This document shows positions 1 through 11,341 of a DNA stretch of 64,000 bases, one piece after another. This DNA comes from Pholis gunnellus (taxonomy: Eukaryota > Chordata > Actinopteri > Perciformes > Pholidae): positions 18,172,841 to 18,236,840 of the forward strand of contig OU342806.1 of assembly GCA_910591455.2 (NCBI GenBank), in the 5' to 3' direction. Position numbers and translations under genes: made by a program. The notes under the pieces were generated by a model. That model saw only the letters and a program-made list of their open reading frames with translations. It had not been told where the DNA came from and searched no databases. The first letter of the stretch is position 1. Every line of letters begins with the position of its first letter.

Positions 1-55
1 TACTCTAACATTCCAGAGGTCAACTGAATATGTACACCAAATCATGAAAACATGT

Positions 56-340
56 TTAAAGTTGCATAATACGAGATGGCTCTAAACACGTCGACGCCTG
101 AGCCGGCGGCTCGTCGCTAACAACAAGTGTGGCCGGCCCGGTTATGTCAATAAGGCGAGGAGAGGCTCTGACAGCAACACACACACACACAGACACACAT
201 AAAGAGGCAGAGCGACTTCATTCTCTTGGTCAGGTATTACTCCAGGTATCACATTACTCCACTATATCTTTCACACAGTCGTCTGCTGCTGTATTAAAGC
301 CACGTTAAAGCTCTGAACGTCGTATATATTGCTCCTTTAA
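56..340. mobile_element. TTAAAGG-ended MITE, copy 1
   Basis: The block opens with TTAAAGTTGCATAATACGAG and closes with a run that reads, on the other strand, TTAAAGGAGCAATATATACG, so it has imperfect inverted ends. The interior (GCGGCTCG...CGCTAAC, GGCCCGGTTATGT, GACTTCATTCTCT, CTATATCTTTCAC, GTCTGCTGCTG) recurs in the same order and orientation at 24,344-24,754. It contains no ORF. A small non-autonomous DNA transposon whose ends carry TTAA (Kolobok- or piggyBac-like target choice) is the best reading. The superfamily is inference. Confidence 0.6.
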
Positions 341-2495
341 AGCAACATCCTGCATCACGATCACACAGCTGCACGTGCAGCGCTGTATTCACCACTGCTG
401 CAGGAAACGGAGCAATGTGTGGTTGTTAACACTGGTTACATTCAAACGCAGGAATTTAAAAGCAATGTATATGAACCAGTTGTTGAGTCACCGGCGTTGA
501 TGAACACGCTATTACATCCCCACACATAGATGAGGGCAATTTTGTACTTTACAGAAAACATATCACAAGTTTACTGTGAGGAGCCTTGATGGTGTCTTAG
601 AGGGGGAAGATGTCTCATTCTCAGTCTGAGAAGTAGGAGATTCTAGCTCACCCCCACATCAATCAACTATCAGCTATGTTGCTTAATAATTAACATCCTT
701 GACAACAGTAGCTCAAGTGCTTGCTCACTAAATACCGCAACAAAGACGTGACCTTGTGAAATTTAGGGAAGTACCGTACCCACTGGCTCTGAGCGCACTG
801 CAGTGCAGCTTCAATATAGTACCGGTAACTGTCGTCCCCACTGTGAGTTTCTGCTTCTTCTTGTTGAACTGGCCGGTGACATACAGAAGACTGATTACAT
901 CCAGTCGAGGATTATAGATCGATGGAACAAAACCAGAGTGTGGCTGATATGACAACATGTTTCTATTGGCTAGTGTCCCCTCTGCTACTTTGTCTCTGGT
1001 CCCCGATCACCACAAGCACAGATACGCAGAGTTGCGGTGATATAAGAGGCCAATGTCTGATGCAGATACATTTCAAATGCACGCTGAAGAATCTACACAA
1101 AGAGAACGAGAGAAAGTGTTGTTCAATCAAGGACGGCCTGTTGTGAGAATATACACACACTTCAGAAACACTCGAAACGGTCAAATGGCATCCATCTGTC
1201 TGTCACAACAACGGTATCATGTGACATACTGAGTATAGCAATCTCACACCGCGACCATCTTTAAGACTCAGGTGTTAAATGTCTCTTTTTATTAGATGGG
1301 AAATGCCATGAATATTTACAAATCTAGATTTAAGACCATTTACTGTTCCTTTGTTATGGCCTGTCAACTCCCTGAGCTTCATGCTCCTCCTCAGGCAGCA
1401 CGTATAAAAGGACAATAATGGTTCACAATATTGCTGTTACATCAAGAAAAGGAGGCTTACCCTGTATACAACTCTAAAAACAACACAATCACATGTTACA
1501 CGTAAAGAGGGCCATGCTGCATTTTAGCTTCACGAGGTAAACTTGGGGAGGAAAACAAAACCGAATAACAAAAATAAAGGATAAACAGCCAAAACAGCAC
1601 TCATGCACTTGATTCAGATCTTGCATTGAAGGCTTTATACACCGCCGCTGCACCACGGAAACCAACAGTTCCCAATATTGAAATCATTTTAGTTTGAAGT
1701 TATTATCGTCTGAACAGCTGCTCCAAAGCAAGCTGTAACGTTTGTACTTACTTAGATGATATACATTAGAGTTATACGTTTTTAATTAAACAACAGCCTG
1801 ACATATGTGAGGAGCAGCAGTAATGATGAGACCTAATGTGATGCCTAGAGGGCAGGATTTTGTTATTTGTGACTGCTTCTAACTGGATGAAACAGATGGA
1901 ATAGAAATGTCTGAAAACTGCACAGAGCTGAGTCATACTTGGCTGACAGATAGGTATGACTGCCACGTATTAGGAACACTTAACCTATTCAACAAGTACA
2001 CCAGTGAGGTGAAAGGATCACTTATTGTCCAACTGAACTTTCAAAGTTGGAGTGTCCCACATTTACCATTACCTTAAGAGAGAATAACGTTTGTTTGTGG
2101 CAGTATATCAATGAAAACAAAGAAATGAATAATTCTGACAGAGTATAAACTGTTTCCATCTGGCTTTCTTGTAAACACTGCGCAGCTGAAATCAGACTTC
2201 TTTATTATTATTTTGTCCCCTGACTCTCGTGCCCCCATCAATTTGTTGGCAGCTGGGTAATTACTCCCTGCATACAGCCTACAAGTCCCACAGCGCCCTG
2301 GGGGGGAAGCATTGCCTTGAACAATGGCTGGGCGATAGACTAATGCATCACAACCGAGTCGACGCACTGAGTCGTATCACAGTCTACTCAGAGCTGGAGA
2401 GAGGGAGATGCATGAAGACGAGGTTCTCAATATGGTTTCAGCCAAACAGCCCTTACATTAAGATGGAGAATATCTATCGAGAGCAAAGAGAGCTA
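341..2495. other. Non-coding stretch, no recognised feature
   Basis: I see no gene, RNA or recognisable repeat here. Short open frames on both strands lack splice context and family resemblance. If the promoter call near 4.6-4.9 kb is right, this is first-intron DNA of a leftward gene. Confidence 0.4.
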
Positions 2496-2695
2496 CACTC
2501 TACATGAGAATGGGATGAAGATGACGTCACGGTGACTTTGAGCCCCGAAATCGATTCACTTCATCTTTAAGTCCAGGTGGACATTTGGGAGAAATTTGAG
2601 GAAATTCACAACCAGACGGACAGAAATTTGTACAACCCCAAAAACATAATGCCTCCAGACACGGCTTTGGCAAAGAAGATGACATTCAGTCTTAC
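2496..2695 (+). repeat. Teleost interspersed repeat (GTCCAGGTGGACATTTG family)
   Basis: The run TTTAAGTCCAGGTGGACATT, followed by AATTTGAGGAAATTC, GACGGACAGA and CATAATGCCTCCAGACACGG, matches in order a repeat I recognise from many fish genomes (there usually ACGGACGGACGGACAACCC then ATAATGCCTCCGGCCACGGCT). The copy is shortened in the middle. The open frame through it is not a gene. Confidence 0.5.
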
Positions 2696-3214
2696 GGTCC
2701 CGCGTTACACCCGACCATATCGACACGCTCATTTTCAGGAAGCAGAAATCAGGACACTGTGAGGTTATATTATCTCGCTGCAGTTACACATTAAGCATCT
2801 TTCTTATTAAACTTTATATTAGCAGAGATTATTTTCCCAAGTGTTTGATAGTATATTATACTCAATTAGTTTCATATGGCTTCTACATCTTCGTATATGT
2901 TTCATAGGATATGCAATATGTTGCTGTGGAAATAAAGCTTTGATTGAGGATTCCCCACAGGAATACTGGAGACAACTCAAGGTTTCCACGTCAACCTTGC
3001 AGAACAGGATGTGGAAGGGTTTTGCCAGTTGCTTGTGCTGTAATTATAATGCATTATTAGCATGATGTGGTAGAAAAGGACTGACATTTAAAGTCTGTCA
3101 GAATCTTTCTCCTAAATGTGGGCCACTGTCACCAGAAAGAAACTGACAGGAATAGATGTGAGAATAAAAATCAGCTGAAATAAAAGGTCAGACAAATGCC
3201 CCCACCGAAAAACT

Positions 3215-3310
3215 TCTTCATTAGGCCAGTTGCATATTAATTAGCCTTTTAATTAACTGGTCAACTATAAGGGATGGGTCAAATGAACGGGGCCATCTCA
3301 AATTAGCAGG
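3215..3310. promoter_or_regulatory. TAAT-rich block, possible conserved enhancer
   Basis: About 95 bp with three homeodomain-type cores (ATTAATTAG, TTAATTAAC, AAATTAGC) beside TTGCATATTAAT, which resembles a POU site. It is unlike the surrounding low-information AT-rich DNA and has no ORF. It resembles conserved non-coding elements of fish developmental loci, but that is judgement from sequence texture; conservation was not tested. Confidence 0.2.
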
Positions 3311-4099
3311 AGGCTTCTGTATTTATGGAGTTCAACTCTCTGTGGTGCTCTTTAATAAAAGACCAAAGTTAACTTCTAAAAGCGGAAAGAAAACTTTTCT
3401 TTTTTTAACAGATTGACAAACTTGCAGCTGACCAATAGTCACCTCACATCAAACTCAAAGTACAAAGGTGTAGTCAAGGACTCAGACACACCTCAACATT
3501 GATTAAACTTTTGACTATTTGACCAATGTGTGACTCATAACATGCATTACGTCATCCATTCATTCACATGGGCTGGCCCAACTCACATGCTCACGCAACC
3601 CAAGACCAGTCACACAACTCATCCATACTGAATGTCAATGCAGGTTCTCATCCCAACCAAAACACTGAAAAAAGAGGAGCTGGACACATAAAAAATTAGA
3701 AACGTCAAAACGAATGCCAAACTAAGCATTCCAACCATTGCGTCACTGCAGCATGGTTGGAAAACAAATCGTCCATTCCTCTGGCATAATTCATCACTCA
3801 GTGTGTCTACTGTGTCGCTTAAATGCTCTACTTGTGCTTTTGATGAAGGCGTCACCACACAGCCATGTTTGTAGGCAAACAACAGGTGATTACAGCAAAT
3901 ACAGGATGCTCTCTAATCATTCGAAACCGGTTAATGTTCCAATTTTAGCCAGTGCATTACGATGTATTATTTAAAGACAGATCCAAAGGATTTATGAAAG
4001 TTAAATCAAAAGACTGAATTGAAACTAATATCTAAGCAGCTGTTAAAGTGAGTTTGTTGGCTCTCTCGGCACAAATAAATAAGTCACTACATGAGCTGA
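3311..4099. other. Non-coding stretch, no recognised feature
   Basis: No recognised gene or repeat. It precedes the GCTAGC/GTTAAC-rich block and would be the promoter-proximal part of intron 1 in the leftward gene hypothesis. Confidence 0.4.
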
Positions 4100-4585
4100 G
4101 CTAAGAGCGGTGTTTGGTAATAAATGTTAGGAGTGGAGTTAGCGACGCTGTTTAACTTTGCCAAGTGTTACGTGGTTAGCCACCTAGCTAGCGTTAACTC
4201 TTAGAAACGGTTCATATGTGGTTAAACTGCAAGCAAACATCAAATCAACTCACAACTCTAATGTAAGCTCAACTCCGGTCTGTTTGTTAGTAATGTTTTA
4301 TTTAGCTTATCTGGCTTAACCTGTTGCCAGCTACTTAACAGTGGCTAACTGGGAGGGGGGCTAACATTAGCGTTACCTACACCTGACTGTCATCACTGTA
4401 AAAGGCGCACAACAATGTTTTGGACACACCGTCAACGGCTAATTGGCTAGGCTAGCTTGTCAAATGTTATCCAAGTAAAGTTTACACCGCTTTCCCTGAG
4501 CGAAAACTGGTTTATGCGACTAATGTCGTGAGCTAACGGGTGCTAGCGAGAGAAAAAGAAGGTAACGTGAGGAGAGTGGGTTTAC

Positions 4586-4612
4586 CAGCTGCTGTCGTAT
4601 CCACCGGAGCAT
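4586..4612 (-). CDS. Candidate first coding segment, 9 codons, partial
   Basis: On the minus strand an ATG at 4612 has A at -3 and reads MLRWIRQQL, nine whole codons, up to a GTAAAC splice donor at 4585, so the intron would be phase 0. An in-frame TAG lies 15-20 codons upstream, which fits this ATG being the true start. The segment is far too short to name a protein, and I do not recognise the N-terminus. It may equally be untranslated leader with a chance ATG. The rest of any protein would be encoded left of the window. Confidence 0.25.
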
Positions 4613-4985
4613 CCTTAACAAATACGGTACGAAGTAGTCGGCACAGTCGCTAGCCCAGCGCTAGCAACTAGCTACTCCAACAAAACCGTCCCGAAACATA
4701 AATATCTCCCCTCAGAGGCAGCTCTCCTCGGTCGCATTACGCGACACATCCACGCAGTGTAACGTTAACTGTGCAACAAAAATAAATCCGGGTCCTTCCC
4801 ATTCCTCGGGAATGTCAGACAAATGATCCCCGGTAAAAGTGACAGACGGCTGGCCACGGAGTCCCAATGAGCTCTACACTACATCTCCGTTCTGCCACGA
4901 TCAGTTTCCTCCTGCCAGCACACAACTCTGTGCAGACACACTGGCTGCTCACTATAGCGGCCTCTCAACGCCCCCTGCCTGTCTG
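4586..4985 (-). promoter_or_regulatory. Putative promoter and first exon of a leftward gene
   Basis: The block is richer in CpG than its surroundings and carries many GCTAGC, GTTAAC and TTAGC words, which I associate with promoter-proximal DNA in percomorph fish. On the minus strand it runs from a GC-rich upstream part (GGGGGCGTTGAG, GACCCGGATTTATTTTTG) to a candidate donor, CTG|GTAAAC, with the intron starting at 4585. CpG- and GTTAGC-rich sequence continues into the putative intron to about 4,100, as is common around fish first exons. No TATA box or start site can be fixed. The remainder of the gene would lie beyond position 1. Confidence 0.4.
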
Positions 4986-5011
4986 TAGTCACACATGTGT
5001 GAGACGGAGGG

Positions 5012-5025
5012 GGAGAGAGAGAGAG

Positions 5026-5091
<66 letters not shown>
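5012..5091. repeat. (GA)n then (GATA)n microsatellite
   Basis: A short GA run passes directly into about 16 perfect copies of GATA (5027-5091). It lies just upstream of the putative leftward promoter. Confidence 0.95.
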
Positions 5092-7660
5092 GCTACTACA
5101 ACAACATCGTGTATATTTTGAATATGTAGCCTACATATGCCTAAAAGCCATAGGTTCACTGTATTGCTATTGGTTTGTGGTCATTTCACTATAATTATGT
5201 TTTTTAAATGTGTAAATGTGTGTTCCTGGCTTCCTGTCACACTGCCATGAATTACTGGTACACTTGAATAAAACAGGGATCCTCATTAATGTCATTAGTA
5301 ACACCTCAGTCAAAATGTAGTCATCATTTAAGCTGATATCAATGCTATTCCTAATAATGTTGCTGATGGAGACCAAGAAGCTCATTCTTGCTCTGGGTCT
5401 TCCAGGAAGTCAATCCGGTCAAAACAACATCTGAAGAGCGACAGGACCATTACAACCTATAATGAGTGAAACATTTGAAGATGAGAAATACTTGTGGAGC
5501 ACATCAGACAAGTGCTGTAAGTACACTTTTTCTGTCTTCTTTATAGCGTGCTGAATGTCTAGCATACATCACATATACTGTAGAATTACTTTATATATTG
5601 CAGTGTTCACTGCAATGCAAACTGCTAGTACTTTATACACCAAATACAGGGCTCTGAGTCATATCTAGATTGCTGACTAGGCACCTTTTAAATTGTTGAA
5701 TATTCTTTGACACAAAGCCAACCGAGTGGAGACTTCCAGTGGATTTGCTTGCTCAAAATGTGTTTTATATATCTTAAGCCAGAGGGAATTTGATTCTCAT
5801 CCCCTGCAGCAAGTCTGAACATGAGCTGAAAAACATCTCATTAAATCATTGTCCCTAGCACAATCAAGACTTCTCACTTTCTTTGATCGATTTTGTGGCT
5901 CCTTTTCAGAAAGAAAAATTAATAAAACAACCACGTAAAACACAAAATAAAATGCTACTTCTACAAAGGAAATCTTTTAGGTGGATAAAGCATGCGTTTG
6001 CCTTTTGTCCTTTCCTTCTAAACCTCTCAGCGACGCTATCCAGTCCCCCTGTTGGCCCAGCATTCCTCTTGTAAAGCATCTCACATAAAGTGAGGTCATC
6101 CTTGTATTAGTGTCTCTCTCCCAGTGATGAATCCATTCATGTCCCCTCCCACCTCTGAGTAACGTCTGCAGTACATCTGAATCGGTCAATAATGTGGAGA
6201 CAATAAGTGATACCGCACCGGGAGGAAGAGAAATGCTCAGACTTTTGAATATCTAAATAAGTATATGGCACAGTCTTTCTCAATTGATTCAACATGCTGT
6301 ACATGAATAATAACAGTGATGTTGAAGTGATCAATGGCAAATGAAGCAGATGATAATGATCCACTGTAGCTGCAGCTGCCTCTCAGTAAAGTGTCTCTCT
6401 CTCTTTCTGGCTTCCTGAATGAAAATGCATCATTCCCAATATTCACGCTAGTTCCTTGAGGTGCTTGTGTGACTCCTTCTGGCCTCTCCATCATGAAAGC
6501 GTTTCCTAAAAAGACATGCAGGCAAATGAAGCTAAACCAAACGCCACCAACATGCATTTATCTGCAGGATTAAGGCCGCTTTAGGCCACTCTCTGAGTCA
6601 GCAGAGTACAGCACTGGCTGCACCACAACATCTTGGGTTCAAGTCCCTTTCATCTTTCGTTTACAATAGCCAGTGCCACATGCCTTTTTCTACTGTATAT
6701 CCAGCAAAAGCAGAAATTATCCCAAACTCATCTTAAAAAGACAGCTTTACGCTGCAAATCCTGCGGGTAATCCGCTATCTGTTTGTGTTTGTAATCGAGC
6801 CCTGAGCCCAGCGGCCATACCCATGTGACTGTCAGAGTAATCTCTATAGGTTCCATTGATTTACATAACGCCACAGCAGCAGCAACATCTGGTGGCTCTC
6901 ATCTCACAGCTGGATTGAATACAGTATGCTAGTCTTTGATGTGAGAGGATGGCAGTGTTGTGCATGTCGTTGGTGTTGAAAACCTCACATCTCTAAATGT
7001 TAACTTCTTCAGTCACTCAAAAGAAAATCCTTCCCTGATTAACCTGCTCACTCAGATGTAATCTCCAAGGATTACAAGGTTACAAAACAACTAAATGTGG
7101 GGATGAACATCAACTTAATCCCTCTGTTTTGAGTTTAAAAAAAAAAATCTGATTCAACATCCCTTGAGCCAAAATCTTGTTTGAACGCTGCAGAAGCTGC
7201 CCCTATTGTTTTGAGGCTTCATGAGGCATAAATCAGATCCTGTAGGCTACTGTGGTCACGCACAGTTGTTGCCGGTAAAAATGCTTTATGCTTAATTCAC
7301 ATCTTTCTACCTCAGACGGTAGACTGCTGGCCAGTGATCCATAATGCCCTTGATGTCTGTCATTGTAATGGATGGCAAGGCACCAGATAACGTCTGGCTG
7401 CCTTCCCAGCTCTGTATTGAATTTAATTTCCGTTACACTGCAATCCTACAAGTGCTTGTCATATTAAATGCTGTAGCCCAACAGGTTGGAATTATTCACC
7501 ATACTGCACAGATACGAGGAGAAATCCTGCATGTGTAAGACGCAACATTTAGCATGATGATAAATGTGTACCTATCTTGGTTTAATCAATGTCATTGTAT
7601 TTTGTGGAACCTACGTGAGCTTTTAGAGCATGCAACAGTATTTTCACGCAAAAAAAAAAT
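5092..7660. other. Intergenic stretch, no gene seen
   Basis: Open frames here are short and overlap on both strands (for example 5,977-6,557) without splice context or recognisable motifs. Apart from a weak tRNA-like stretch at about 6,575-6,655, nothing is recognised. Confidence 0.4.
6575..6655 (+). repeat. Possible tRNA-derived SINE fragment
   Basis: TTGGGTTCAAGTCCCTT has the form of a tRNA T-arm / B-box (GGTTCAAGTCC), and the roughly 40 bp before it (TGAGTCAGCAGAGTACAGCA) could be a decayed A-box side. The expected A-box is poor and no cloverleaf can be completed, so this is not a tRNA gene. A fragment of a tRNA-derived SINE is possible. Confidence 0.2.
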
Positions 7661-7663
7661 GAA

Positions 7664-7996
7664 AGAAGTATTCAGATATCAACACCACAGTGTAAAAATA
7701 CTCCATTGAAAGTAAGTCCTGCTTTTAGATTTTAACTTGAGTAAAAGTAGTATCAAAAGTAAAAGTAGTAATTATGAAGGATACACACCCTCCTGTCATT
7801 TATATACTTAAATATTATATAATTTGAGTTTTGTTGCTAATGGATTAACATGTAAGCAGCACTTTAAAATATTATCATTTCCCCCTGAAATATAGTGTAG
7901 TTGATGTATAGAGAAATAGAAAGTCTCACGTAAACTACCAGTGCCTCACATTTGTGCAGTACTTGCGGTACTCTACTTAGTTACTTACCCCCACTG
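7664..7996 (+). mobile_element. hAT-type MITE (AGTGGTGGAAGAAGTATTC family), left end lost
   Basis: GAAAGAAGTATTCAGATATC, then GTAAAAATACTCCATTGAAA, TTGAGTAAAAGTAGTATC, TGCGGTACTCTACTTAGTTA and a final CCCCCACTG match in order a fish repeat that begins CAGTGGTGGAAGAAGTATTC and ends with its inverted repeat. The outer CAGTGGTGG is missing on the left. A related, more complete copy lies at 10,877-11,341 in the same orientation. The hAT assignment is inferred from the ends. Confidence 0.6.
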
Positions 7997-9234
7997 CTTG
8001 TTGATATGATGACCCAACAGGTAGAGGCATCAATTATTCATTTAATTCATCTATAGAAATCAAATAAGTTCGGAACTGTGTGGAATTTAATCATAATGCA
8101 GAGTGTAAAACCTGCAATACAACAAGTTCTTCTGCACATATCAGGATATTAACAAACATGCATACATATTATACAGATGTATTGCTCACTAAATTGGACT
8201 TACTTTTGTTAAATTAATAAAACGTTGGTCAACATCAATTTACAGATCTCTAAGCTATGGCAAAATCTCTGCACCTTTACAATTTAGCATCTAAACTTCC
8301 AAACCTGCTTCTACAGTTTATGTTTTGATGCAAGAAGAGCTCTGACTTATGGCCAACAAGATATTATTGATGAATTATTAAATGTAGAACCGCAACTTTT
8401 GACAGTTGTAGAGGAAGAGGAAGAAAACACTACATTCCTCTGGTGCAATTTTGCTATATGGCTGTCAATTGTACGACTCAGTATTGGACTGAGTTAATCC
8501 AGGCCTGTTTAACCATGCTGTGGCTGATCCTCTTGGTAAATACACCAGCACTAAGTGGCTTTCAATCATTACCACCAAGTATCTCTAACAGTACTAATAG
8601 GCTTAGGACAAGTTCTCCCTCTCTGCCTAGACCCACTATGTAACGGTTGCCTGCTCAGGCATCGGCTTCCACTTTGTATGTGTGTATATTAGTGTCTGTC
8701 TTGCTGCATTAGCATGACCATCTGTCTCTCTATGGGGCTCTGGGGAGCCTGGCTGAATTGGCCGCCCTGCCTCTTAGGGAAATAGAAATGAAATGGATTG
8801 GATTTTGGACGGGTGAATCAATACAAACTGACCATTAGTCTCCAAAAAATAAATAAATAAAACACCCTTTTCAAAATTAGTACAAGCATTTAAGGCATAC
8901 AAATGGAAATGGTTTTGTGTCGTTTTCCAGACGTTGAACAATGGACTTCAAGAAATGCAGCAATGGGCATTCTGGGAATTGTAAAAGGGAAGTGTTGACA
9001 TTGTATTAATAACAATAATTGCAAATTCATTAGACCAAAGTAAAAGCTGTGTCGGAGATGTGAAATGTGGTGTGAGTCTCCCTCTTAAGGACAAACTGAG
9101 GTGTTACAAGTATGAGGCGCAATTTACTGTAATGCAATTTGTAAAATGCAACACACAAGACATTAAGAGCACATTAAGTTTGCAAAAATCAAAACCATTT
9201 TTTTCTAATGGTAATCTAGTGCATATATCTAATG
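7997..9234. other. Intergenic stretch, no gene seen
   Basis: No gene or recognised repeat. The open frame at 8,443-8,643 has no family resemblance. Confidence 0.4.
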
Positions 9235-9236
9235 TA

Positions 9237-9267
<31 letters not shown>

Positions 9268-9458
9268 TTGTATGTGTGTGTGTCTGTGACTCGAAACTTA
9301 CATACGATTCTTGGAGGCAGTCGGTCACAACTTGGTAAATCACTGCGGCTCTACTACATTGTCTATGTGTGTGTTCTTCACTGTCTTGGTATTTGTGTGT
9401 GTTTGTGTGTGAGAGAGGGAGAGAGAGTGAGAGAGAGAGAGTGTGTGTGTGTTGCCAG
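9235..9458. repeat. (TG)n and (GA)n microsatellites
   Basis: Interrupted TG repeats occupy 9235-9288. After about 100 bp of unique sequence come shorter TG, GA, TG runs (9394-9452). The open frames across them are repeat translations. Confidence 0.85.
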
Positions 9459-10509
9459 GTGGGTGGTATTGGGTTTCCTAAGGAGCTACTAATCCTTCAC
9501 CTAACACCCTGACCTCTTTAGTCTGTGACCCGGAGAGACAGAAGGAAGGCAACTCTTCATCCACTTCCCTGGACCTGGTCATGGATGACAAATCGTCTGC
9601 CAGTGTGAATGTCAAATGGATCACCGGTGAATGAACCTGAATCTGTATGAATAATCCACGTACAGTGCAGAGGGTTTTTCCTCTCACTGAGAAGAGGCAG
9701 AAGACTTCCAAATGTTGTTATACATATAGGTCATATAACATGAGATGACTAAACTGCACACTCTTCATCCAGCTCTCTCTGGATGCAGTACTGCTTGAGA
9801 AGACTTTAGATTATTCGCTCCCTAGTATGACACCAACGTGTGATATTCTTTGTGTCAAATAGGAGGCTCTTTATAACTTGGGATGTTACTTTTTTTGTTG
9901 CAAGCCACTCATATTCAGTCGTCTACATCTGATAAGTCTGGTGTGATTTTACAACATATTCTTCTGTCAGCTCTTAATCTTAAGGTTTATTCCACTGTAA
10001 CACATTTCTCAATGATGCAATTTGTTGTTCACCGAACAGTTACTGAAATTCAGAGATGACTCGTGGTTTTTGGTGATTCAGTCTCCCGACACTATGCAGC
10101 AGCTGCTGCAGTACAGCCAGCCTCTGAGCATGTAAAGTGCTCTGTATCTCATGTGACAAGTTTCCTATTGAGTCAGATGGTGAAGGTGTGCGTGTGAGTG
10201 TGTGTGTGTGTGTGTGGGAAGGGGCTGTCTGTGCTATATTCTGCTTTTCTGATGTGCTTCATTTCAGCCAGGACAAGCAACTGCTTGAAAACGCCAACAC
10301 TCGCCCCTCCATCATTCTGGCACACACAAACACACATTTCCTGAGAAGTTTGGCTCGGGAGGGTGGAGATGAAATCCTGTTCAAAAGTATACTGAATAAA
10401 AAGGACTGTGACGCAGTGCATACAAACAGTGTGAGGGGACTTGCACACGTGTGTGTAATTAACTGATGAAGCCTCTAAAGTCGACCACACATTCAATCTC
10501 CTCTTGATG

Positions 10510-10511
<2 letters not shown>
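9459..10511. other. Intergenic stretch, no gene seen
   Basis: Includes a short TG run near 10,190-10,217. Two open frames of about 108 codons overlap on opposite strands (10,137-10,496) and owe much of their length to TG/CA; neither resembles a known protein. Confidence 0.4.
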
Positions 10512-10565
<54 letters not shown>

Positions 10566-10575
10566 GTCTGTGTGT
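10512..10575. repeat. (TG)n microsatellite
   Basis: About 49 bp of uninterrupted TG followed by CGTGTGTCTGTGTGT. Confidence 0.95.
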
Positions 10576-10703
10576 TTAGTATGAAGTCACTGTGGCAACA
10601 CTTTAGCTCAAAACATGCGTCTGCCTGCGCGAATGCACAAGTGTGTGTTTGACGTTGCCGTGGTAATGTTGGCCCCTGCTGACCTTGGCCTTTCCGGGCC
10701 CCT

Positions 10704-10707
<4 letters not shown>

Positions 10708-10743
<36 letters not shown>
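10708..10743. repeat. (CT)n microsatellite
   Basis: About 36 bp of pure CT following GGGCCCCTATC. Confidence 0.95.
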
Positions 10744-10745
<2 letters not shown>

Positions 10746-10876
10746 CTCCCCAGCTTGTGGCTGCCTGAGCGGCAGCTGGCTTGGACTGGTGTGTCTGTAT
10801 GAGTTCAGACATGCTCAGTGGCATCTGTATTGTTTTAGCAGACAGCTAGCTTAGCGCTAAGTTGTTTTTACTTAGC

Positions 10877-11341
10877 CAGTGGTGGGAGAGATCAGATCCT
10901 TCACTAAAGTAATAATGAAGGTAAAATACTCCATTGGAAGAAAAGTCCTTTCATAATCTTACGAATCCTAATGACAGAGGTATTACTAGAAAAATGCATT
11001 TAAGTATCAAATGTTTATTATGACATATATTATTAGACTGTTGACCAGGCATTTATATGAAAGTAGCATTTTAATGTCACATAGTTGAGGTGGAGCTGAT
11101 TTAACTTTATATACTATTAGTTGAATATACCTGTTACATGCATATATTTTTCATAAATTGATTTTATGTTTTGTGACACATCCTTAGCAAAGTAGAAGTA
11201 ACAATAAAATGAAATGTAGTTGAGTAAAAAGTATATTTTCATCTGAAATGTTGAAGTATACAGTAACATTACATGTAAATACTCAAGTAAAGTATGTGCA
11301 CAAAGAAAATACTTTGCAATTGTACTAACTTTTCACCACTG
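10877..11341 (+). mobile_element. hAT-type MITE, 465 bp, with both ends
   Basis: The element starts CAGTGGTGGGAGAGATCAGA and ends TTTTCACCACTG, so CAGTGGTG/CACCACTG form the terminal inverted repeats. Inside are AAATACTCCATTGGAAG, TTGAGTAAAAAGTATATT and ACTCAAGTAAAGTA, the 'stairs' of the fish repeat also seen at 7,664-7,996. The flanking octamers (TACTTAGC and TCCTTCAG) match at only half their positions, so a target duplication is not demonstrable. It has no coding capacity. Confidence 0.65.

Noticed and set aside
2577..2762. 61-codon frame starting MDIWEKFEEIHNQ
   Set aside because: Lies within a recognised dispersed fish repeat; no splice context.
6575..6655. tRNA gene
   Set aside because: A good T-arm-like sequence exists, but D-arm, anticodon arm and acceptor stem cannot be paired.
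10137..10496. Pair of frames of about 108 codons on opposite strands
   Set aside because: Mutually overlapping, containing TG/CA runs, with no family resemblance.
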